Source: Paraburkholderia aromaticivorans
GTDB taxonomy: Bacteria > Pseudomonadota > Gammaproteobacteria > Burkholderiales > Burkholderiaceae
Assembly (NCBI RefSeq): GCF_012689525.1
Contig: NZ_CP051515.1
Span: 3,038,001 to 3,102,000, forward strand
DNA: 64,000 nt
Reading direction: 5' to 3'
Below the pieces are notes generated by a model. The model saw only the letters and a program-made list of their open reading frames with translations, was not told the origin of the DNA and made no database searches. Made by a program: the position numbers and the translations under genes. Within the stretch, counting starts at the first letter, position 1. Each line of letters begins with the position of its first letter. Shown here piece after piece: positions 1-9,200 of this stretch.

Positions 1-835
1 GCGACACGTACGGACTCGACGGCCACACCGCGCGGAACACGCCGCTGTGTTCGACGTATTCATCCAGCACCGTCACGAGGCCGCCATCGGTGAGTTGCCG
101 GCGGATCGCAAAGTCCGGCACGCAGGTTACGCCGAGCCCTTCCTCGGCGAGCGCGATCAGCGGCTCGATCGTGCTCGACGAGGCCGTGACGGGCAGCGCC
201 ACGTCATTGCCGGAAGCGGGCGTCACCAAAGGCCAGCGCTGCAACTTGCCGCTGGTCGGATAGCGATGATGCAAGCAGGCGTGGTTCAACAGATCCTCGG
301 GCTTCGACGGCGTACCGGCGCGAGCAAAGTAAGACGGCGCGCCGACGAGTTGAAGCCGGTAAGCGCCGAGCGTGCGCGCGATCAGCCGCGAGTCGCTGGC
401 GTCGCCGGTGCGCACGACGACGTCGAAGCCATCGTTGACGACATCCACCAGGTGATCGCTGAAATCCAGATCGAGTTCGATCTCGGGATAGGCGCGCATG
501 AAGCCGCTCAAGGTCGGCATCATCAGCATACCGACCATCGGCAAACTCACGCGAAGCCGGCCCGTGGGCGCACCTTTGGCTTGCGCGAAGCCGAACTCGA
601 TCGCGTCGATTTCGGAAAAGATGCGGCGACAACTCTCGAGGAATTGGTGGCCTTCGTGCGTCAGCGTGATGCTGCGCGTGCTGCGGTGGAAAAGGCGCAC
701 GCCGAGGCGTTTCTCGAGCCGTGCCACGGCTTTACCGACCGCGGATGAAGACAGGCCGAGTTGCTGGCCGGCATCCGTGAAACTGCGCAACTCCGCAGCG
801 CGGGAAAAGACTTTGAGTGCGTTGAGACTGTCCAC
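1..835 (-). CDS. LysR-family transcriptional regulator (partial, 3' end outside window)
   Basis: About 278 codons are visible; the C-terminus runs off the left edge. An N-terminal winged helix-turn-helix (roughly residues 1-60, with SFTDAGQQLGLSSSAVGKAV and RLEKRLGVRLFHRSTR) is followed by a periplasmic-binding-protein-like effector domain (from about residue 90). The start is a GTG at 833-835, chosen because GGGGA lies six bases upstream and no in-frame ATG fits the family start. It is divergent from the MFS gene at 955 and probably regulates it. This is the branch of LysR proteins that often controls efflux carriers; the ligand is unknown. Confidence 0.9.
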   Translation of the reverse strand, partial: MDSLNALKVFSRAAELRSFTDAGQQLGLSSSAVGKAVARLEKRLGVRLFHRSTRSITLTHEGHQFLESCRRIFSEIDAIEFGFAQAKGAPTGRLRVSLPMVGMLMMPTLSGFMRAYPEIELDLDFSDHLVDVVNDGFDVVVRTGDASDSRLIARTLGAYRLQLVGAPSYFARAGTPSKPEDLLNHACLHHRYPTSGKLQRWPLVTPASGNDVALPVTASSSTIEPLIALAEEGLGVTCVPDFAIRRQLTDGGLVTVLDEYVEHSGVFRAVWPSSPYVS

Positions 836-853
836 GCCGCATCCCCACGATTG

Positions 854-869
854 CGGACATTGGTGTCCG
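854..869. promoter_or_regulatory. Inverted repeat in divergent LysR/MFS promoter
   Basis: CGGACA-TTGG-TGTCCG is a perfect 6-bp inverted repeat with a 4-base spacer, midway between the two divergent starts (835 and 955). Its position suits an operator for the LysR regulator acting on both genes. This is inferred from symmetry and position only. Confidence 0.4.
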
Positions 870-954
870 ATAAGTCGGGAACTCTAGCATATTGATGGCC
901 GGGAACGCCGCCCTCAGAATCATGCAACGCATCACTTTCGCCCTGAGGCATTGC

Positions 955-2181
955 ATGAAATCCGCACACGTTACCTCCGCTCTCCCCGCTCCGATCTACT
1001 GGCTGGCGCTCGGCGCTTTCGCGATCGGCACCGAAGGCTTCATGATCTCCCCGCTGTTACCCGGACTCGCCGCCGATCTCTCGGTGAAGATCGAAACCGC
1101 GGGCCAGCTGGTCACCGTTTTCGCTCTGGCCTATGGTCTCAGCTCGCCGGTGTTGACGGCGCTAAGCGGCAGTCTGAATCGCCGCACCTTGTTGCTCGCG
1201 AGCATGATCGCCTTCGCGCTCTCCAATGTCCTTGCCATGGTCGTGCCGAACTTCTGGGCGCTGGTGGGCGCGCGCGTGCTGCTGGCGCTGTCTGCCGGTC
1301 TGTATGTGCCGGGTGCGAATGCGCTGGCGAGCGTGATCGTGCCGCCCGAACGCCGCGGCCGCGCGATCGCGGTGGTCAATGGCGGCATCACGATCGCCAT
1401 CGCACTCGGCGTGCCCCTCGGCGCGGTCGTCGGTCATGCACTTGGCTGGCGTATGACGTTTGCCGGCGTCGCCGGCCTGGCGACGCTCGCCGCGGCCGGC
1501 CTGGTCATCGGGCTGCCGCGTGACATCGGAGCGGGCATTCCGACCGCGACGCTGCGCGAACGCATCGCGGTGGCGCGCAACCCGGTCGTGCTGGCAACGC
1601 TGCTGACGACCACGCTCTGGGCCACCGGCGCCTACACGGTCTACACGTATCTCTCGCCGTTTCTCGCCAGTGTCACCGGCTTGGCCGGTGCGCAGATCGG
1701 CATGGTGATGTTCATGTGGGGGCTCGCTGCCGCAGCCGGCGTCGTGACCGGCGGCAACGCCAGCGACCGGTTCGGGCCGCTGGCCGTGATCGTGCCGACG
1801 ATCGCGCTGTCGGGCCTCGCCTTCGCCACGCTGTCGATCAGCGCGCGCTTCCTGTCACCCGGGGCCGCACTCATGCCCGTGCTCGTGGCCATCGCGTTGT
1901 GGGGCGTCGCGCACTGGGCGTTCTATCCGGCGCAGCAGGCGCGGCTCATCGACATCGCCGGCCTCAAGGTCGCATCGATCGTGCTGTCGCTCAATGCATC
2001 GTTCATGTATATCGGTTTCTCGATAGGCGCCGCGCTCGGCGCACTGACCCTGGCTCACGGCGGCGTGGGTAGCCTCGGATGGGTCGCGGCGGCCAGCGAG
2101 CTGGCGGCAGTGCTGCTGACGCTGGCGATCGTCGGACGGCCAGCCGTGATGGGCGCGACTTGCCAGGCGGAGCGCGGATAG
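955..2181 (+). CDS. MFS transporter, DHA1/AraJ-like efflux carrier
   Basis: A 408-residue inner-membrane protein with the usual twelve hydrophobic segments. The first segment contains the GAFAIGTEGFMISPLLP signature typical of AraJ/YdhP-like drug or sugar efflux carriers of the DHA1 family. These exchange a substrate for protons across the inner membrane. An in-frame ATG exists at 892, but 955 has a GAGG ribosome site seven bases upstream and begins immediately before the first membrane helix, so it is preferred. Divergent from the LysR gene at the left edge. Substrate cannot be told from sequence. Confidence 0.88.
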   Translation: MKSAHVTSALPAPIYWLALGAFAIGTEGFMISPLLPGLAADLSVKIETAGQLVTVFALAYGLSSPVLTALSGSLNRRTLLLASMIAFALSNVLAMVVPNFWALVGARVLLALSAGLYVPGANALASVIVPPERRGRAIAVVNGGITIAIALGVPLGAVVGHALGWRMTFAGVAGLATLAAAGLVIGLPRDIGAGIPTATLRERIAVARNPVVLATLLTTTLWATGAYTVYTYLSPFLASVTGLAGAQIGMVMFMWGLAAAAGVVTGGNASDRFGPLAVIVPTIALSGLAFATLSISARFLSPGAALMPVLVAIALWGVAHWAFYPAQQARLIDIAGLKVASIVLSLNASFMYIGFSIGAALGALTLAHGGVGSLGWVAAASELAAVLLTLAIVGRPAVMGATCQAERG

Positions 2182-2204
2182 TTGCCTGATTGCCGCCGGT
2201 GCTG

Positions 2205-2564
2205 TCACTCAGAACGACCTGTCCAATGCGGCGGCGCATCGCACTGGACAGTTGTCGCACCGTTCTTTTCAACCGTGAGATTGACAGAACGTGCGCCACC
2301 AGGCCGCGTTCTATGCCGCGTACCTGCGGGCACGGTCAGCAATTGGCCGGCTTGCAGGTCGATTGATCCCTCTTCGACGTCGATGGTAAGAACGCCTTCG
2401 ACGACGAGAAATGTCTCGTCCGAATCCGGATGAAAGTGCCAGAAAAATGGCGCGTCCATGACGCTCAAATGGACGTCGTGGTCATTGACGCTCGTCAGTA
2501 CCTTGTTTGAATATCCTTGCGGCGTGTCGCCGGCGACCGCGCCAATATCGATCATCTGGATCAT
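2205..2564 (-). CDS. Cupin-domain protein
   Basis: A 119-residue single-domain cupin. The metal-binding motif 1 is visible as HFHPDSDETFLVVEG (about residues 43-57), and motif 2 as PAGTRHRTRPGG (about residues 79-90). Such small cupins bind a divalent metal and serve as isomerases, dioxygenases or ligand sensors; the reaction cannot be named. It lies divergent from the LysR gene at 2856, with a 291-base gap between them, which suggests that regulator controls it. It is convergent with the MFS gene ending at 2181. Confidence 0.85.
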   Translation of the reverse strand: MIQMIDIGAVAGDTPQGYSNKVLTSVNDHDVHLSVMDAPFFWHFHPDSDETFLVVEGVLTIDVEEGSIDLQAGQLLTVPAGTRHRTRPGGARSVNLTVEKNGATTVQCDAPPHWTGRSE

Positions 2565-2855
2565 GTCGTCTCCGTTTAACGTTACAGGCAGGATGATTGA
2601 GCTATTAGGACACAGAGAACGCTTGGCTTACTAACTGACTCTGCACGTCCAGCGTAGTCCGGTATCGACGTGGTCGTTAAGGCAGAAATTTTCACGAGTA
2701 TGTGAGCGAAACTCGCCGGTCGCTGCAAGCTTGCCGATGTTCTTACCCATTAAGCAAAGACCGTTCCGAAGCTGATGCGGTCGTCGGCATCGCCCAAACG
2801 CCAAACCTCGAAGTTCGGTACGATAAGCCCGCCTGCCGCACGAGCACATCCTGCT

Positions 2856-3728
2856 ATGAACGAAATGACAATGGACTGGGGCGATGTCCGCGTGTTTCTC
2901 GCGATTGCCCGTTGCGGCACACTCGGCGCAGCCGCGCGCCAACTGGGGCAGACCCAGCCCACCATGGGCCGCCGGCTGCGTGCGCTCGAAAACGCGGTCG
3001 GCCAGGCGCTGTTCCAGCGCACCGCCGACGGCTTCGTCCTGACCGACGAAGGCCATGCGGTATTGAGTTTCGCGGAGCGAATGGAGGAAGAAGCGCTCGC
3101 GTTCACACGTTCGCTTGCCGGGACCACGCAGCAGTTGACGGGCTCGCTGCGCGTGTCGTCGTCCGACTGGTTTGGCATTCATGTGCTGACACCGGTATTC
3201 GCCACGTTTCTGTCGCGGCATCCGCAACTGTCGATCGAGTTGATCACCGATTCGCGACGCTACAGTCTCTCGCGCCGTGAGGCGGATCTCGTGTTTCGCA
3301 TCACGCCTTTCGACGAACCCGACGTGATCCAGCGAAAGATCATGGATCTGAACTACGCGCTGTACGGGCACGCCGATCTGGTTGCACCGCAGGCCGGCGA
3401 TGGCGCGGGGCAATCGCTGATCACGATGGACAGCGCCTTCGAGGCGTTGCCCGACGTGACGTGGATTCGCCGCATGCTGCCGAATGCACGAGTTGCGTAC
3501 GCCAGCAACAATCGTGGCGTCCAGGCGCGCATGTGCGCCGAGGGCGGCGGCTTCGCGGTCCTGCCGTCCGCGCTCGGCGACAACACGCCGGGACTGCGGC
3601 GCATCGACCTCGGCGAAACGCCGCCGGGCCGTGAGGTCTGGCTCGGCTACCATCGCGACCTTCGGCGGCTGGGGCGGTTGCGGGCGCTGATCGACGTTGT
3701 CGTCGACAGACTCGCCAACGCCGGATAG
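2856..3728 (+). CDS. LysR-family transcriptional regulator
   Basis: 290 residues from ATG 2856. The winged HTH is at residues 6-65 (GTLGAAARQLGQTQPTMGRR), and a LysR substrate-binding domain follows. A longer frame opens at 2775, but those extra 27 residues precede the conserved MDWGDVRVFLAIARCGT start of the family. Divergent from the cupin gene, its probable target. The intergenic space 2565-2855 is AT-richer than the genes and should hold both promoters. Co-inducer unknown. Confidence 0.88.
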   Translation: MNEMTMDWGDVRVFLAIARCGTLGAAARQLGQTQPTMGRRLRALENAVGQALFQRTADGFVLTDEGHAVLSFAERMEEEALAFTRSLAGTTQQLTGSLRVSSSDWFGIHVLTPVFATFLSRHPQLSIELITDSRRYSLSRREADLVFRITPFDEPDVIQRKIMDLNYALYGHADLVAPQAGDGAGQSLITMDSAFEALPDVTWIRRMLPNARVAYASNNRGVQARMCAEGGGFAVLPSALGDNTPGLRRIDLGETPPGREVWLGYHRDLRRLGRLRALIDVVVDRLANAG

Positions 3729-3780
3729 GCATCTGACCGCCGCTGAAATCACTCGCGGCCGCCGACCGGCGCAACCAGCG

Positions 3781-4767
3781 TCACTCGATATCGACGACGA
3801 TTTTGCCCCGCGCGCTGCGATCGCTGATTGCGTCGTACCCCTGTTCCGCCGAGCGAAGATCGAAGCGGCGCGGATCGAGCCGCGGCGTCAATTGACCCGC
3901 TTCGGCGAGGCGCGTCGCCTCGCCGAGCATCTCACCGTGATGCGCCCGATTCTCGCCGCTCAGCAGCGCATGCAGGGTGAACACGCCGGAATACGTCGCC
4001 TCGCGAAAGGACAGCGGCGCGAGTGCATGCGTACCCCAGCCGAGCGCGCTGACGACATGGCCAAAATGCTTGACCGCCGCGAACGATGCATCGAGCGTTG
4101 CGCCGCCCACCGTGTCGGCGACCACCTCGAAGCCCGCGCCGCCCGTATGCTGGGCGACGTATTGCTCGACGTTCTGCGCGGCGTAATCGATCGGCGTGGC
4201 GCCGAGGCGTGTGAGTTCGTCGTGATCGCGTGCGCTCGCCGTGGCGAACACCCGCGCTCCGAGCGCCCGCGCAAGTTGCACCGAGACGTGGCCCACGCCA
4301 CCCGCGCCGCCTTGCACGAGCACCGTTTGTCCGGCCTGAAGCTTCGCGCGATCCACGATTCCCATGTACGCGGTGATGAACACCAGCGGCAGAGAGGCGG
4401 CTTCGCGCATCGACAGATTGGCGGGCTTCAATGCGAGCAGATCCGCGTCGACGGCGGCATATTGTGCAAGCGAACCCTGGATGCCGCCGACGCCGCCGGT
4501 CATGCCGTAGACCTCGTCGCCCGCTTTGAAGCGGGTCACGCCCGCGCCCACCGCCTCGACCACGCCGGCCATGTCGATGCCGAGCACCAGCGGCAGCGGA
4601 TGTTTTGCATGAGCGGCGCCACCTGAGCGAATTTTCGTGTCGAGCGGGTTGAGACCGGCCGCCGCGACGCGCACCAATACCTGGCCGGGCAACGGTTCGG
4701 GGCGCGCCAAGGTGGTGAGTTCCAGCGGTCCGTTGTACTGGGAGAGAACGAGGGCTTGCATTGTCAT
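3781..4767 (-). CDS. NAD(P)H-dependent quinone oxidoreductase-like MDR protein
   Basis: 328 residues of the zinc-independent medium-chain dehydrogenase/reductase type. The N-terminal GroES-like domain (about 1-120) begins MTMQALVLSQYN, and the Rossmann domain holds the nucleotide loop QGGAGGVGHVSVQLARALGA (about 145-165). The catalytic zinc ligands of alcohol dehydrogenases are absent, consistent with quinone reductase or zeta-crystallin relatives that reduce quinones or enones with NADPH. ATG 4767 is preferred over the upstream frame because AAGGAG lies eight bases before it. No obvious partner; LysR at 4971 faces the other way. Confidence 0.87.
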   Translation of the reverse strand: MTMQALVLSQYNGPLELTTLARPEPLPGQVLVRVAAAGLNPLDTKIRSGGAAHAKHPLPLVLGIDMAGVVEAVGAGVTRFKAGDEVYGMTGGVGGIQGSLAQYAAVDADLLALKPANLSMREAASLPLVFITAYMGIVDRAKLQAGQTVLVQGGAGGVGHVSVQLARALGARVFATASARDHDELTRLGATPIDYAAQNVEQYVAQHTGGAGFEVVADTVGGATLDASFAAVKHFGHVVSALGWGTHALAPLSFREATYSGVFTLHALLSGENRAHHGEMLGEATRLAEAGQLTPRLDPRRFDLRSAEQGYDAISDRSARGKIVVDIE

Positions 4768-4970
4768 GGTCAACGCTCCTTGCAGATACCGGTAAGAGGA
4801 AAAGCAGATGAAGCGAATAGTGACCCATGCAAACCGGTATGAAAACTCACAAATATGCACACCCGTCATGCATTAACGCATGGCGCAACCTTTTGCCAGA
4901 GGCGGCTAGCAGCGGGATTCGTCCTACGAGACGACAGCACAGGCCTGCTAACCGCCGAGAGCCTTCCGCG

Positions 4971-5906
4971 TCACAGAAACATCGAAGCGTCTTTGATCAG
5001 CGCGGGCGTCACTCGGGCCTTGAGCATATCGAGCCACGCCTTGGTCTTGGCGTCGAGAAAGTGTCTGGAGGGATACAACGCGGAGACCGTGACGTCAGGC
5101 GACCGCCACGACGGAAGAACGCGAACCAGACGCCCGTCACGTATCGAATCCCTGGCCGTGAACCACGGCAACAATGCTATACCGCTAGCTTGCTCCGCGG
5201 TCTTCAGAAGGACGTCGGGATTGTCCGCAATGATGGGGCCGACGGCTTGCGCCTGATAGGTCCGCTTGCCCGACATCAGTTCCCACTCCGAGGTCACAGA
5301 AGGATTGATCAGCCGAATGCAGGCATGGTTCGCCAGGTCGCGCGGATGCCGGGGCGTACCGTACTGTTTAATGTAGGCGGGCGCCGCGCACATCACACCG
5401 AACACCGTACCCAGCGGCAGCGCCACCAATCCCGAATCCGACAGTTGTCGCGACAGGTAGATGCCCACGTCGATGCCCTCCGCAAGCAGCGCCGGCGCGT
5501 ACTGTGAAGTCGCGTACTCGATGCTTACTTTGGGAAACGCCGCGCAGAATTCGGCGATCAGCGGGACCACATAGTAATTCCCGAAGCTACCCATGCATTG
5601 AACCCTGAGCCGCCCCGCCGGCTCGATCGTTGCCCCTGATGCGTACGCCTCCGCCACATTCACGCGCTCCAGGATATCCCGGCACTGAGTCACATACGTC
5701 TCGCCGGCGCTGGTAAGCGCAATCCGGCGGGTCGTTCTCTGCAGCAGTTTGGTGCGCAGGCGCTCTTCCAGGCCGGATACGAGCCGCGAGATCTGTGCGG
5801 TCGTCAACTCCATCTGCTCGGCGGCCGACGTGAAGGTTCCGGCATCCACCACCCTGACAAACGCCGTCATGGCGTGAAGCAGTCCGTAATCCAGATTTTT
5901 ACGCAT
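4971..5906 (-). CDS. LysR-family transcriptional regulator
   Basis: 311 residues with an N-terminal HTH (about 10-68, GTFTSAAEQMELTTAQISRL) and a LysR effector domain in which FGNYYVVPLIAEF starts the periplasmic-binding fold. It is of the CrgA/PA2758 style common in Burkholderia. It is divergent from the ThDP enzyme gene at 6038, leaving 131 bases for shared control, so it is the likely regulator of that gene. The spacing and orientation are observed; the target is inferred. Confidence 0.88.
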   Translation of the reverse strand: MRKNLDYGLLHAMTAFVRVVDAGTFTSAAEQMELTTAQISRLVSGLEERLRTKLLQRTTRRIALTSAGETYVTQCRDILERVNVAEAYASGATIEPAGRLRVQCMGSFGNYYVVPLIAEFCAAFPKVSIEYATSQYAPALLAEGIDVGIYLSRQLSDSGLVALPLGTVFGVMCAAPAYIKQYGTPRHPRDLANHACIRLINPSVTSEWELMSGKRTYQAQAVGPIIADNPDVLLKTAEQASGIALLPWFTARDSIRDGRLVRVLPSWRSPDVTVSALYPSRHFLDAKTKAWLDMLKARVTPALIKDASMFL

Positions 5907-6037
5907 GATGTAACTAAGTTTCCAATCTGCCTCGATTGTTACTCACAGTAGGACTATTCAGAATGGTCGTCAAGCCGGCACTGCGTCCGAATCCGTCAGA
6001 CAGCGGCGCCCCTTTTCGACATCTTTGGAGCAACACC

Positions 6038-7588
6038 ATGAACGGTGCAGAAAGTCTGCTGAAGTCGCTGGTTGCTAGCGACGTGGAAGTCTGTTTTGGA
6101 AACCCGGGCACATCGGAAATGCATTTCGTCGCCGCGCTCGACGCGGTGAAAGAAATGCGACCCGTGCTGGGTCTTCAGGAAAATGTCGTGACGGGCGCCG
6201 CCGACGGCTACGCACGCATGGCCGGCAAGCCGGCCGCCACGCTTCTGCACCTGGGACCGGGGCTGGCAAACGGCCTGAGCAATCTTCACAACGCGCGCCG
6301 GGCGTCCAGTCCGATCGTGAATATCGTCGGGGACCATGCGTCGTCGCACGCACGGTACGACGCGCCGCTCGCCTCGGACATCGCCGGCTTTGCACGCCCG
6401 GTGTCGGACTGGGTTCATTCGTCCACGAGCGCCCGTTCTGTCGGCGCGGATGCGGCACGCGCCGTGCGCGCAGCGCGGGAAGCGCCGGGCAAGATCGCGA
6501 CGCTGATTCTCCCGGCCGACACCGCCTGGGATCCGGCGGTTGAAGTTGCCGCTCCGCTGCCGCTTCAGCCGCGCACACACGCGGCCGGTTCGACTATCGA
6601 CCGGGTAGCCAGCAAACTGCAGGCAGGCTTAAAGGCGGTCCTCCTCGTCAGAGGCGACGCGCTTCTCGGCGAAGGTCTGGTCGCGGCGGGCAAAATCGCG
6701 GCGAAGACCGGGGCGCGGTTGGTGTCCGACACGTTTGCACCACGTTTGGAACGCGGCGCGGGTCGTGTACAGGTCGAGCGGCTTCCCTACTTCGGCGAGC
6801 ACGCCACTGAATTCCTCGCCGAGACAGAGCTGCTGATTCTGGTCGGCGCGCGTCCCCCGGTCAGTTTCTTCGCGTATCCCGACAAACCCAGCTGGCTCAC
6901 GCCCGACGCCTGCGAGATCGCCGTGCTAAGTCATCCGCACGAAGACGGCGCGGCCGCACTGGCAGCGCTCATGGACGCCGTGAATGCGCGAGGCGTCGAG
7001 GAACGCGTCGTCGCTCGGCAAGCGATTGCCTTGTCACTCGACGGCGCACTCGACGCGAAAAGCATCGCGCAGATCGTGGCCATGCATCTGCCCACGAACG
7101 CGATCGTCGCCGACGAGGGCGTTTCGTCGACACTGCCTTACTACGACCTCCTGAATAACACCGCGCCGCACGATTTTCTCAATCTGACCGGCGGCGCGAT
7201 CGGCAGCATGATGGCCGTGTCGACCGGCGCCTCCATTGCGCGCCCGGACCGCAAGGTTGTAACGCTGGTCGGCGACGGCAGCGCAATGTACACCGTGCAG
7301 TCGCTCTGGACTCAGGCGCGCGAGAACCTCGACATCGTGACCGTCGTGTTTGCCAATCGCGGTTACAAGGTGCTGAACAACGAACTGGTGCGCGTGGGCG
7401 CGTCTTCGAATGGACCGAACTCGGGCGCCATGCTCGATCTGGGCACCCCGGCGTTGGACTGGGTTTCGATCGGACAGGGCTTGGGTGTCGGCGCCGTCCG
7501 CGCGAATTCCCGCCGCGCTTTCGAGCAGGCGTTCGCTTCGGCGATCGCGCAGCGTGGCCCGCGCCTGATCGAAGCAGTGCTCGAGTAA
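6038..7588 (+). CDS. Thiamine-diphosphate-dependent acetolactate-synthase-like enzyme
   Basis: 516 residues with the three-domain fold of acetolactate synthase, benzoylformate decarboxylase and relatives. The Pyr domain (about 1-170) carries the ThDP-activating glutamate at E48 (GLQENVV) and the FGNPGTSE motif. The central domain is about 190-320. The PP domain holds the Mg/ThDP motif GDGSAM starting at about residue 412, ending in FANRGY instead of the usual double asparagine. A frame opens upstream at 5936, but ATG 6038 has GGAG ahead and matches the family start. Likely decarboxylates or ligates a 2-oxo acid; the substrate is unknown, and no ilvH-like small subunit is nearby, so a catabolic rather than branched-chain biosynthetic role is inferred. 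Probably controlled by the divergent LysR. Confidence 0.88.
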   Translation: MNGAESLLKSLVASDVEVCFGNPGTSEMHFVAALDAVKEMRPVLGLQENVVTGAADGYARMAGKPAATLLHLGPGLANGLSNLHNARRASSPIVNIVGDHASSHARYDAPLASDIAGFARPVSDWVHSSTSARSVGADAARAVRAAREAPGKIATLILPADTAWDPAVEVAAPLPLQPRTHAAGSTIDRVASKLQAGLKAVLLVRGDALLGEGLVAAGKIAAKTGARLVSDTFAPRLERGAGRVQVERLPYFGEHATEFLAETELLILVGARPPVSFFAYPDKPSWLTPDACEIAVLSHPHEDGAAALAALMDAVNARGVEERVVARQAIALSLDGALDAKSIAQIVAMHLPTNAIVADEGVSSTLPYYDLLNNTAPHDFLNLTGGAIGSMMAVSTGASIARPDRKVVTLVGDGSAMYTVQSLWTQARENLDIVTVVFANRGYKVLNNELVRVGASSNGPNSGAMLDLGTPALDWVSIGQGLGVGAVRANSRRAFEQAFASAIAQRGPRLIEAVLE

Positions 7589-7792
7589 GCGCCCGGAACC
7601 TGAAACGGGGGCAGGCCCAACATGTCAATTTCGTAATGAACCGGTGGGGATCGCGTCAGGTGCGGAAGCGCAATATGGCTTCCAGACGCTCAAGGAAGAA
7701 AGACCCGCGCAATACCAGTAGCGTCGAATTAGCTGCTGCTATTCAGCGAATTTCCCTCAATCAACCATCGTATTTATTTCGGAGTCTGAATC

Positions 7793-8140
7793 ATGAAGAA
7801 AGCTATTGTTTGCCTCGCCCTCGCTGCTGCCGCCTTGTCCGCTCCGGTGCTCAGCTTCGCGCAATCCAATGGGCCGGTGACGCGCGCCGAGGTCCGCAGC
7901 GATCTCGTGCAGGTGGAACGGGCCGGCTATAACCCGGCGCGATCCGAAGATGCCAACTACCCGGCCGACATCCAGGCCGCCGAAGCGAAAGTCACGGCGC
8001 AATCCACGCATCAACAGGCGGCGCAGGGCTACGGCGGTGTGCCGGCGAACAGCACGTCGTCAGGCGGTCCGGCGCACACGGCGACGCAATCGACCTGTGT
8101 CGGTCCGGTCAGCTTCTGCACCCCGTACTTCGGCAAATGA
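7793..8140 (+). CDS. DUF4148 exported small protein
   Basis: 115 residues beginning with a clear Sec signal peptide (MKKAIVCLALAAAALSAPVLSFAQ, cleavage after AFA/Q-type site near residue 23-24). The mature part has the RAEVRSDLVQVERAGYNP pattern of DUF4148, a small periplasmic or secreted family largely found in Burkholderiales. Two cysteines near the C-terminus (TCVGPVSFC) could form a disulphide. GGAG lies nine bases before the ATG. Function unknown. A strong terminator follows directly, so it is probably monocistronic; the 204 bases before it hold its promoter region but no clear gene. Confidence 0.85.
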   Translation: MKKAIVCLALAAAALSAPVLSFAQSNGPVTRAEVRSDLVQVERAGYNPARSEDANYPADIQAAEAKVTAQSTHQQAAQGYGGVPANSTSSGGPAHTATQSTCVGPVSFCTPYFGK

Positions 8141-8155
8141 ATGACATGCCGTGCA

Positions 8156-8195
8156 GGTCCCGTGCTTGTCGCTAGACGCACGGGACCGAATTTTA
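8156..8195 (+). terminator. Rho-independent terminator of DUF4148 gene
   Basis: A perfect 10-bp stem GGTCCCGTGC (8156-8165) and GCACGGGACC (8178-8187) with a 12-base loop is followed by GAATTTTATT. It starts 15 bases after the stop codon. Confidence 0.8.
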
Positions 8196-8288
8196 TTCTG
8201 AAGATCTTCCCGGCGGCAAAACCAGGTTTCGCCGTTGACGACACCTGACCGAACCGCCGCTTGCCTCAAGCCGCGCCGATGAAGCGCG

Positions 8289-8981
8289 TCAACCCTTGAC
8301 GAATTCCGTCTCCCACGCCTGCTCGATTGCCTGCAATGCAGTCAACACGATCGACCGGTTCAGCGCCGCCGCGAGCGTGCCGTCGCGCTCGGCATACGCC
8401 TCGCACAACCGTTGGTGATCGGCGCACGAGCGCTGCATGCGTCCGGGCAACGACGTGCTGAGGTGCCGCAGCCGGTTGGTGCGCATCCGCATCGAATCGA
8501 GCACTTCCTTGAAGATGCCGTTACGGCTCACCCGCAATTCCTCATCGCGAAACGCGACATTAGCCCAGAAATAGCCGTCGACGTCGGCGCGCGCGGCCGC
8601 ATCGGCGAGACGCGCGTGCGCGCGCCACAATGACTCGAGGTCCTCGGCGGTGGCGTGTTCGACGATTGCCAGCGACACCTGCCCATATAACAGCACGCGC
8701 AGTTGATAGATCTCGCGTACTTCCGTGAGGGTCATCGACGACACGCGCGGACGCCGCCGCGGCGACCAGTCGACCAGCCGTTCGCGATTCAGCACGAACA
8801 GCGCTTCACGCACCGGCGTGCGGCTGACGTTGAAGCGTTTCGCGAGATCGACCGAATTCAGGTCGTCGCCCGGTTGCAGCCGTCCTTCGATGATGCCGCG
8901 CGCCACCCAGTCGACGATCTCCCCGACCGGCGATGCGTCGCCCTGCTCCTCTTCGTCGCGTGTGTCGACAGTTTCGTCCAT
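8289..8981 (-). CDS. GntR-family regulator (FadR/FCD type)
   Basis: 230 residues. The GntR winged HTH is at about 18-85 (DLNSVDLAKRFNVSRTPVRE), followed by an all-helical FCD effector domain with the YQLRVLLYGQVS and HQRLCEAY elements. FCD members bind organic acids in a metal-containing pocket and usually repress catabolic operons. It is divergent from the MFS-MmgE-dehydrogenase operon at 9201. Two palindromes in the shared promoter fit a FadR-type dimer, which makes it the probable local regulator. The inducer may be the substrate or an intermediate of that operon. Confidence 0.9.
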   Translation of the reverse strand: MDETVDTRDEEEQGDASPVGEIVDWVARGIIEGRLQPGDDLNSVDLAKRFNVSRTPVREALFVLNRERLVDWSPRRRPRVSSMTLTEVREIYQLRVLLYGQVSLAIVEHATAEDLESLWRAHARLADAAARADVDGYFWANVAFRDEELRVSRNGIFKEVLDSMRMRTNRLRHLSTSLPGRMQRSCADHQRLCEAYAERDGTLAAALNRSIVLTALQAIEQAWETEFVKG

Positions 8982-9086
8982 CCCGTTATTCCTCGATATC
9001 CCTTGGCGTGCCGCCCGGCTGCGTGGACGGATTCTAGCAAACCAGCGGCTGGCCAGGCCGGTGCGGCTCCCTGCTCGATTTCCCTA

Positions 9087-9098
9087 AGTGTGCACAGT
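9087..9098. promoter_or_regulatory. Candidate GntR operator 1
   Basis: AGTGTGCACAGT is a near palindrome, related in its outer bases to AGTGTCGACACT 63 bases further on. It lies between the GntR gene and the operon it probably controls. Assignment is by similarity and position. Confidence 0.35.
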
Positions 9099-9149
9099 TC
9101 GTCGAATATTTCTTGAAATCTCCCTGTGATTCGCCATACACTTGGCGAA

Positions 9150-9161
9150 AGTGTCGACACT
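9150..9161. promoter_or_regulatory. Candidate GntR operator 2
   Basis: AGTGTCGACACT is a perfect 12-bp palindrome, 39 bases before the MFS start codon at 9201. The GTCGAC core also occurs in the operators of the second GntR locus near 23.9 kb. Position just ahead of the operon fits repression by the FCD regulator. Confidence 0.5.
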
Positions 9162-9200
9162 ACCAATATAGGACGCTAAGTCCAGATCGGAGACGCAAGC

